Shown: positions 6,184 through 11,099 of the stretch, piece after piece
How the letters are laid out: every line of letters starts with the position of its first letter
Numbering within the stretch: the stretch's first letter is position 1
NCBI GenBank assembly: GCA_024642765.1
Contig: JAHEAM010000080.1
Location: 1 to 11,099 of the forward strand
From: Planctomycetaceae bacterium
GTDB lineage: Bacteria; Planctomycetota; Planctomycetia; Pirellulales; Pirellulaceae
Reading direction: 5' to 3'
DNA length: 11,099 nucleotides
The notes under the pieces: generated by a model
The model's database searches: none
Told to the model about the DNA's origin: nothing
The model's input: the letters and a program-made list of their open reading frames with translations, nothing else
Program-made: the position numbers and the translations under genes

Positions 6184-8424
6184 ATGGCAATGCCGGAAAA
6201 AGGTGCAAGTCGACTGCAAGGATGGGACGTCATCGGCTGGAGCACGCTGATTGCTTCCGCGATTTTAATTGTTGTTGGACTGGTGCAGTTGCAGTCAAAT
6301 GCCGAAGACGTCATGCAGTGGTTGCCGGATAGTAGCGCCGAGCGCGACGAATATTCGTACTTCGAAAAATATTTTCAATCGGATGACTTTCTGGTTGTCA
6401 CCTGGGAAAACTGCCGAGGCGATGACGAACGTTACTCACGCTTCCTCCAATACATTCGAACCGAGCAAAAAGAACACTCTCTGATTCAGGATGTAAAATC
6501 GGGTCCTGAAGTCGCTGCCGAATTAGCGGAAAACTTACGGTTGACACCTGCGCAAGCACGCGCTCGACTGGCAGGTTTCTTGTATGGAGTCGAGGACCGC
6601 GAACAAACCTGTTTCGTCATTGAGCTAACAGTTGCGGGAACACATGATCGTCCCGCAGTGATTGATCAAGTCTGGAAATGCGTTGATGCTATTCCAAATT
6701 TAGCGCGTTCCGAAATCGTGATGGGCGGCTATCCATATGTCTCGACCTACTTGGACGATCAAGTCAATCGTTCGTTTGCAAAGTTGCTTATTCCATCGTT
6801 TTTTTGCGCGACTTTGATCTCGTGGATCTGTTTGCGCAATCTAATGCTGACGCTCGTTCTGTTTGTTTCGTCCGGATTGGCAGCTGGGTTGAGTTTGGCG
6901 CTAGTTCCTCTGTGTGGCGTGAAATTTGGTGGATTGACATCGATCATTCCCACGCTGGCTTTTGTATTGACGAACTCCGGCGGGCTCCATTTGATTCGGT
7001 ATGGGCTGACATGTATTGGCGATCCGCTCAAGCTAATTGCGATTGGCTGGAAGCCTTGCTTGATTTCAACAACCACAACCGCCGTCGGCATGCTTTCGTT
7101 AGTGCGAAGTGAATTTCCTGCAATCCGTGAATTTGGTTTGTTCTGTGCGGCCGGCGTGGGGTTAGCTTTTCTGTTTCAGATGCTGGTCGTGCCATGGTTG
7201 CTGTGGCGAATTGGTGGACCGGGCCTGCAGAAGATGGCGATTCGAAGCGCGGAAACTTTTTGGTGGGTAAACTTTTTTGTTTGGATCAAATATCGCGCTC
7301 GATTGATTGTCTTAGTCAGTTCGGTGTTGTTTGTTTTGGCGATCGTGGGCCTTGTGCAGTTGCGAGCAAAAGTCGAAGTCGAGAATCTGTTTGCCGAAGA
7401 TTCCGAGATATTGAGATCACTAGTTCGCTTGGAAGAGCAAATGGGCCCACTCGACCAACTTGAGTTGCTCTTAGTCTTCGAGAATAGCAAATCTGAAAAC
7501 CTGACCCAACGCTTGGATTTCGTTCGCGCTTTGCAACTTGATTTAGAAAAGAACACTCGCATTGCGCTGGCACATTCATTGGTGAACTATCTCCCATCGC
7601 GGCCGCGGCCTGGCGAAAGCGCGCGCGCCATCGCCGAACAAAGCCTGTACGAGAAAGGCCTTGCCAATCAATACGACAGGTTGAGCGATTCGAGCTTTCT
7701 GCGAATCGATCATGGTGTTGAAATTTGGCGAATGATTTTGCGAGTGCCGCTCACAGCGGAAATTGATTTTGGCGATCTAAAAAGGCATGTTTTGAAACAG
7801 GCCGAAGCGTTCGAGAACTACTACCGAAAATTTGACGCCGATATCGTCTTTCCCAAATTGCGCTACACCGGCAAGATTTATTTGTTTCATGTCGCGCAAC
7901 GCAAACTGTTGCGAGACTTGTTTTGGAATTTCATGTTGGCGTTCGCGATCATAACACCCCTGATGATCTTGGTACTGCAATCGTTTTCGTTGGGAATGAT
8001 CGCCATGGTACCTAATGTAGCGCCGATGCTGGCCGTTTTTGGCGGGATGGGTTTTCTGGGTTTGCCAGTCGATATTGCGATCGCAATGACAGCGAGCGTG
8101 GCGTTGGGAATTGCCGTCGACGATACGTCGCATTTTTTGATTCGTTTTCGAGAGTTTGGGGGGCGACAGGATTTTCTTGAACCGGCGATTAACCAAACGA
8201 TTAGTCAATGCGGACCAGCGATGCTGTACACAACCGTAATGGGCGGTGCTGGAATTTTTGTCAATTATTTCAGCGAGTTGTCTGTCGTATCTCGCTTTGC
8301 TGCCACTTTGACACTGCTACTGATAGTGGCTTTATTGGCTGATATCGTCATGTTGCCCGCGATATTATTTGCATGCCAAAACAGGTCGCGAAAAAAACGG
8401 AGCAACAAGAATAAACAAATTTGA
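6184..8424 (+). CDS. MMPL/RND-superfamily exporter
   Basis: 746 residues from this ATG. It shows the RND layout of two similar halves. TM1 lies near 16-36, followed by a periplasmic loop (about 37-202) and a membrane bundle near 203-340. TM7 lies near 373-393, followed by a second loop (394-578) and a bundle near 579-729. A basic cytoplasmic tail ends the protein. TM10 carries G-I-A-V-D-D-T-S-H-F-L-I-R-F, the MMPL/Patched signature with proton-relay Asp D646. The matching TM4 segment has N264 instead. The family moves lipids, hopanoids or other hydrophobic molecules using the proton gradient; the substrate cannot be told from the sequence. I chose the ATG at 6184 because TM1 follows soon after. 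The frame is open back to TTG 6103 (27 more residues), and ATG 6190 is also possible; none has a good Shine-Dalgarno. The gene is divergent from gspE and convergent with the reductase. Confidence 0.9.
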   Translation: MAMPEKGASRLQGWDVIGWSTLIASAILIVVGLVQLQSNAEDVMQWLPDSSAERDEYSYFEKYFQSDDFLVVTWENCRGDDERYSRFLQYIRTEQKEHSLIQDVKSGPEVAAELAENLRLTPAQARARLAGFLYGVEDREQTCFVIELTVAGTHDRPAVIDQVWKCVDAIPNLARSEIVMGGYPYVSTYLDDQVNRSFAKLLIPSFFCATLISWICLRNLMLTLVLFVSSGLAAGLSLALVPLCGVKFGGLTSIIPTLAFVLTNSGGLHLIRYGLTCIGDPLKLIAIGWKPCLISTTTTAVGMLSLVRSEFPAIREFGLFCAAGVGLAFLFQMLVVPWLLWRIGGPGLQKMAIRSAETFWWVNFFVWIKYRARLIVLVSSVLFVLAIVGLVQLRAKVEVENLFAEDSEILRSLVRLEEQMGPLDQLELLLVFENSKSENLTQRLDFVRALQLDLEKNTRIALAHSLVNYLPSRPRPGESARAIAEQSLYEKGLANQYDRLSDSSFLRIDHGVEIWRMILRVPLTAEIDFGDLKRHVLKQAEAFENYYRKFDADIVFPKLRYTGKIYLFHVAQRKLLRDLFWNFMLAFAIITPLMILVLQSFSLGMIAMVPNVAPMLAVFGGMGFLGLPVDIAIAMTASVALGIAVDDTSHFLIRFREFGGRQDFLEPAINQTISQCGPAMLYTTVMGGAGIFVNYFSELSVVSRFAATLTLLLIVALLADIVMLPAILFACQNRSRKKRSNKNKQI

Positions 8425-8441
8425 AAATCGCCAACTGAGAC

Positions 8442-9434
8442 TTAATATTTCCCACGAATGTGCTGGACGATTTGTTGGCGATAGATTTCTTGCAGGGTTT
8501 GATGCGTGGAAACACCAAGTGGTGCGAGGTCGCTAGATCTCGAATTGCTCTGGACTTGCGCGACTCGAGTTGCGCCAGGAATTACGGTCGTGACCTCCGG
8601 AAAATCCAAGCACCAGCGGATGGCCCATTCCGACATTGGCACTCCTTCGGATAAGAGCGGCCGCAACTTTTCAACCAAATCCAAACCTGTCTCGAACGGC
8701 AATCCTGCAAATGTTTCTCCAACATTGAACGCCTGACCTTCTGCATTGAAATTGCGATGATCGCGGTCACCGAATGTCGATTCCTTCGTCCACTTTCCTG
8801 CCAACAAACCACTGGCAAGCGGTAAACGCACAATGATGGCAACGCCCTTTTGCTGGGCAACAGGCAGCAATTCTTGGATCGGTTTTTGGCGAAAGACATT
8901 GAAGATAATTTGCAGCGAACTGATGCCCTCGACTTGTAGGCAACGCAAGCCTTCTTCAACCGATTCGACCGACGCGCCAAATGCCTTGATTTTGCCTTCC
9001 CGTTTTAGATCACGAAGTGCTTGCCATACCTCGTCGCGCTGCATGACCTCCATCGGAATGCAATGCGTCTGCGTCAAATCAATTGCGTCGACCTCCAGTC
9101 GCTGTAGAGAACGCTCGGTATGCAACCGAATCGTTTCGGCCTCAAAATTTTGTGGCCATCCTGGATCAGAACTGCGGCCCAATTTGGTTGCCACGAAAAA
9201 ACGGTCCGAGTCCGAGCGATTACGCAAGAATTGCCCAATCAACGTCTCGCTACGACCCTGGCCATAAATGTCCGCCGTGTCCAGAAAAGTGACTCCGGTC
9301 TCGGCTGCCGATTCGAGAATCGCGTGTGCCCTCGCTTCAGAAACATCACCCCATTCCGATCCGCCCAGTTGCCAAGTCCCCAGGCCCAATTCCGAAACGT
9401 CTGGACCGATCGCCGAAAATGGGCGGAATTTCAT
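8442..9434 (-). CDS. Aldo/keto reductase family oxidoreductase
   Basis: 330 residues, normal for a cytosolic NADPH-dependent aldo/keto reductase with a TIM barrel. The N-terminus has the family start V-S-E-L-G-L-G-T-W. The catalytic tetrad is visible as D52 and Y57 (F-L-D-T-A-D-I-Y-G), K84 (V-A-T-K) and H124 (T-Q-T-H). The nucleotide-binding end is V-I-P-G-A-T-R (284-290) with the following N/S-rich helix start. GGAG stands 10 bases before the ATG. These enzymes reduce carbonyls or oxidise sugars; the substrate is not predictable here. The gene ends 17 bases from the exporter's stop, tail to tail, and is divergent from katG across 250 bases, so shared regulation with katG is possible but unproven. 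Confidence 0.93.
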   Translation of the reverse strand: MKFRPFSAIGPDVSELGLGTWQLGGSEWGDVSEARAHAILESAAETGVTFLDTADIYGQGRSETLIGQFLRNRSDSDRFFVATKLGRSSDPGWPQNFEAETIRLHTERSLQRLEVDAIDLTQTHCIPMEVMQRDEVWQALRDLKREGKIKAFGASVESVEEGLRCLQVEGISSLQIIFNVFRQKPIQELLPVAQQKGVAIIVRLPLASGLLAGKWTKESTFGDRDHRNFNAEGQAFNVGETFAGLPFETGLDLVEKLRPLLSEGVPMSEWAIRWCLDFPEVTTVIPGATRVAQVQSNSRSSDLAPLGVSTHQTLQEIYRQQIVQHIRGKY

Positions 9435-9530
9435 TGCTTCTTTACTCCACTTTATTGGGCTATTTCAACACTGCTACGGGTGGGCATCATACCAAAAAAG
9501 CAACAAATCGAGCAGAAAGGCATGAATCAA

Positions 9531-9546
9531 TCATCCGATGACGGAT
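9531..9546. repeat. Nested short inverted repeats, possible operator
   Basis: Two overlapping symmetries are seen: TCATC-C-GATGA at 9531-9541, and ATCCG-ATGA-CGGAT at 9533-9546 with 5-base arms and a 4-base centre. The site lies about 100 bases from the reductase start and 140 from katG. It could bind a dimeric regulator. Arms this short also arise by chance. Confidence 0.25.
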
Positions 9547-9594
9547 TGCGTTCAAAGGTTTTTGTTGGTAAAAAAATCTTGCAAAAACTAATAT

Positions 9595-9623
9595 TTGACA
9601 AAGTCCACAATCACTACTTTGGA
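9595..9623 (+). promoter_or_regulatory. Possible katG promoter with consensus -35 and weak -10
   Basis: TTGACA at 9595-9600 is an exact sigma-70 -35 box, preceded by A-tracts that resemble an UP element. The -10 at the ideal 17-base spacing is TTTGGA, a poor match; AAATAG-type sequence appears only with a spacer of 23-24 bases. A good -35 with a bad -10 would fit a regulated or activator-assisted promoter, but other sigma factors or a promoter elsewhere in the gap are equally possible. Confidence 0.3.
9599..9621. repeat. Inverted repeat CAAAGT-N11-ACTTTG overlapping the katG -35
   Basis: CAAAGT at 9599-9604 and its exact complement ACTTTG at 9616-9621 are separated by 11 bases and overlap the end of the -35 and the spacer of the candidate promoter. 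The position is right for a repressor or redox-sensor operator. It does not match the OxyR or Fur/PerR consensus that I know. A 6-base pair of arms can be chance. Confidence 0.25.
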
Positions 9624-9673
9624 AAATAGACTGCGACAGGAATCTAGTTCTGGCCAGCCAAACGAACCATTTT

Positions 9674-9677
9674 GGAG
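9674..9677 (+). promoter_or_regulatory. Ribosome binding site of katG
   Basis: GGAG lies seven bases before the ATG at 9685. This is the best-placed Shine-Dalgarno in the window and supports the long, signal-peptide-containing form over starts at codon 14, 26 or 110. Confidence 0.6.
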
Positions 9678-9684
9678 ACTGAAT

Positions 9685-11099
9685 ATGTCAGCGACATTAG
9701 AAAAATGCCCCGCTTTGAGGGTCATGGCAAAACAAAAAGCGAAACGAAACATCTGGCCAATGGCCTCGGCGGTTGTGTTGAGCGTCGGCTGTTTGCTTGG
9801 TGCAAATAGCCACCAAGTCTTTGGCCAAGCGACGAAATCCGATTCCCTCGCGAGCAATCCACATGGAGACATTGCTTCGCCCGGGGGCGTATGCCCTTTC
9901 ACCGGAGCTACTCAGCATGTTGCAACTGCGGACGGCACAACTCCAGATGCTGTGGCCCAAAATTCAGGTGCCCAAGAACCAATGGATCAAGGCAACACAT
10001 CCTCAGGCGCAATGAGTAATCGTGATTGGTGGCCCAACCAATTGAACTTGAAAATCCTTGCTCAAAATTCTCAAAAGACAAATCCGATGGGCGAGGATTT
10101 CAAGTACGCCGATGAATTCAACTCACTTGATCTTGTAGCGTTAAAAAACGACATCAAAGAATTGTTGACGACGAATCAAGACTGGTGGCCGGCCGACTAT
10201 GGCAACTATGGTCCGCTCTTCATTCGTATGGCATGGCATAGTGCAGGCACCTATCGCGTATCGGACGGTCGAGGCGGCGCGGGTTATGGCACTCAACGAT
10301 TCGCCCCGCTCAACAGTTGGCCGGACAATGCAAACCTTGACAAGGCACGTCGTCTGCTCTGGCCAATCAAACAGAAATATGGAAATAAGATTTCCTGGGC
10401 TGACTTGATGGTATTGACTGGCAACGTTTCTCTTGAGTCGATGGGATTCAAAACACTTGGATTCGCCGGTGGCCGAGAAGACGTTTGGGAACCTCAAGAA
10501 GATATCAACTGGGGACCTGAAAGTGAGTGGTTAGGTGACAACCGTTACAGTGGAGATCGCGAATTAGACAATCCGTTGGCAGCCGTTCAAATGGGCTTGA
10601 TCTATGTTAATCCAGAAGGCCCCAACGGCAAACCCGATCCACTGGCTGCGGCCAAAGACATTCGTGAGACGTTTGCGCGCATGGCGATGAACGACGAAGA
10701 AACCGTTGCTCTCATCGCAGGCGGACATACCTTCGGCAAGGCTCATGGGGCTGCCAATCCCAACGGCAACGTCGGACCTGAACCTGAAGCTGCAAGTTTG
10801 GAAGAACAAGGACTCGGCTGGAAAAACAAATTCGGCAAAGGCAATGGAGGCGACACGATTACAAGTGGATTGGAAGGTGCTTGGTCAAACAATCCGACCC
10901 AATGGTCCAACGGGTACTTTGATAATTTATTTGACTACGAATGGGAACTGACCAAGAGCCCCGCCGGCGCGCATCAGTGGATACCCAAAGAGAAATCAGC
11001 AGAAGACACTGTTCCGGATGCTCATGACCCATCGAAGTCACACGCTCCAATCATGTTCACTACCGATTTGGCATTGAAGCTGGACACCAGCTACGGTCC
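9685..11099 (+). CDS. katG: Catalase-peroxidase KatG with N-terminal signal peptide (3' end outside window)
   Basis: 471 codons are visible; the full family length is about 720-750 residues, so this is the haem-binding N-terminal half. KatG removes hydrogen peroxide by catalase and peroxidase activity. The active site is complete: R181, W184 and H185 on the distal side, proximal H348 in G-G-H-T-F-G-K, and the Trp-Tyr-Met adduct residues W184, Y307 and M333. The spacing Y307-M333-H348 equals that of Mycobacterium tuberculosis KatG (229-255-270). Residues 15-47 form a basic, then hydrophobic segment ending V-F-G|Q, a likely Sec signal peptide without a twin-arginine motif. A 63-residue Ser/Gln/Ala-rich linker with a C-P-F-T-G segment precedes the conserved S-N-R-D-W-W-P-N-Q-L. 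Export to the periplasm is therefore likely, as in KatP-type enzymes. It is divergent from an aldo/keto reductase. Confidence 0.95.
   Translation, partial: MSATLEKCPALRVMAKQKAKRNIWPMASAVVLSVGCLLGANSHQVFGQATKSDSLASNPHGDIASPGGVCPFTGATQHVATADGTTPDAVAQNSGAQEPMDQGNTSSGAMSNRDWWPNQLNLKILAQNSQKTNPMGEDFKYADEFNSLDLVALKNDIKELLTTNQDWWPADYGNYGPLFIRMAWHSAGTYRVSDGRGGAGYGTQRFAPLNSWPDNANLDKARRLLWPIKQKYGNKISWADLMVLTGNVSLESMGFKTLGFAGGREDVWEPQEDINWGPESEWLGDNRYSGDRELDNPLAAVQMGLIYVNPEGPNGKPDPLAAAKDIRETFARMAMNDEETVALIAGGHTFGKAHGAANPNGNVGPEPEAASLEEQGLGWKNKFGKGNGGDTITSGLEGAWSNNPTQWSNGYFDNLFDYEWELTKSPAGAHQWIPKEKSAEDTVPDAHDPSKSHAPIMFTTDLALKLDTSYG

Larger units (their letters stand above)
9435..9684. other. AT-rich divergent intergenic region between aldo/keto reductase and katG
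   Basis: 250 bases without a convincing gene. It is visibly richer in A and T than the flanking genes, with A-tracts at 9570-9576 and 9583-9587. It holds a consensus TTGACA at 9595-9600 facing katG and two small inverted repeats (9531-9546 and 9599-9621), listed separately. Both flanking genes start outward from it, so it should contain two promoters. Frames crossing it are short or are antisense extensions of the reductase and look non-coding. Confidence 0.6.

Noticed and set aside
8380..8460. Bidirectional terminator between the exporter and the reductase
   Set aside because: The genes are convergent with 17 bases between, but I found no stem-loop with a T-tract there or in the adjacent gene ends.
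9120..9629. 169-residue plus-strand frame opposite the aldo/keto reductase start and into the intergenic gap
   Set aside because: Antisense to a well-supported enzyme, with Arg/Cys/Pro-rich composition typical of shadow frames and no domain.
9717..9732. KatG starting at the second Met (codon 14)
   Set aside because: This start would still keep the signal peptide, but the first ATG has GGAG at seven bases and the second has no such site.

Overview
The window reads as chromosomal DNA from a Gram-negative-type bacterium of moderate GC content. A planctomycete (Pirellula/Rhodopirellula-like) is my best guess. The basis is protein style only: Sec signal peptides followed by long Ser/Pro/Gln-rich linkers, weak Shine-Dalgarno sites, and a secretion cluster of reduced content next to an MMPL/RND exporter. 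No rRNA or other phylogenetic marker is present, so this is inference. I saw no tRNA, rRNA, CRISPR array, insertion sequence or phage gene.

Left part (1-6014, minus strand): a five-gene block, transcribed right to left, for a type II secretion / type IV pilus-like machine. Its order is gspE (ATPase), gspF (inner-membrane platform), a small exported coiled-coil protein, gspD (outer-membrane secretin), then a lipoprotein cut by the window edge. Gaps are 30, 115, 82 and 16 bases. GspE powers assembly at the cytoplasmic face, GspF couples it to the pseudopilus, and the secretin is the outer-membrane gate. The coiled-coil protein has a C-terminal beta-rich domain whose pattern resembles the GspC homology region or PilP. 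It may be the clamp between the inner membrane and the secretin. The terminal lipoprotein is placed like a pilotin. No pseudopilin gene lies in the window.

Middle (6015-8424): a divergent intergenic region of about 170 bases, then a plus-strand MMPL/RND-superfamily exporter with two repeated halves. The acidic residue expected in TM10 is present; its counterpart in TM4 is Asn.

Right part (8442-11099): a minus-strand aldo/keto reductase, convergent with the exporter (17-base gap). A 250-base AT-rich divergent intergenic region follows, then a plus-strand catalase-peroxidase (katG) that runs off the window. This KatG carries an N-terminal signal peptide and a linker of about 60 residues before the conserved core, which predicts export.

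The best lead is the unnamed coiled-coil protein between gspF and gspD as a possible divergent GspC/PilP. After it come the interrupted secretin N-domain, the lipoprotein partner and the exported KatG.
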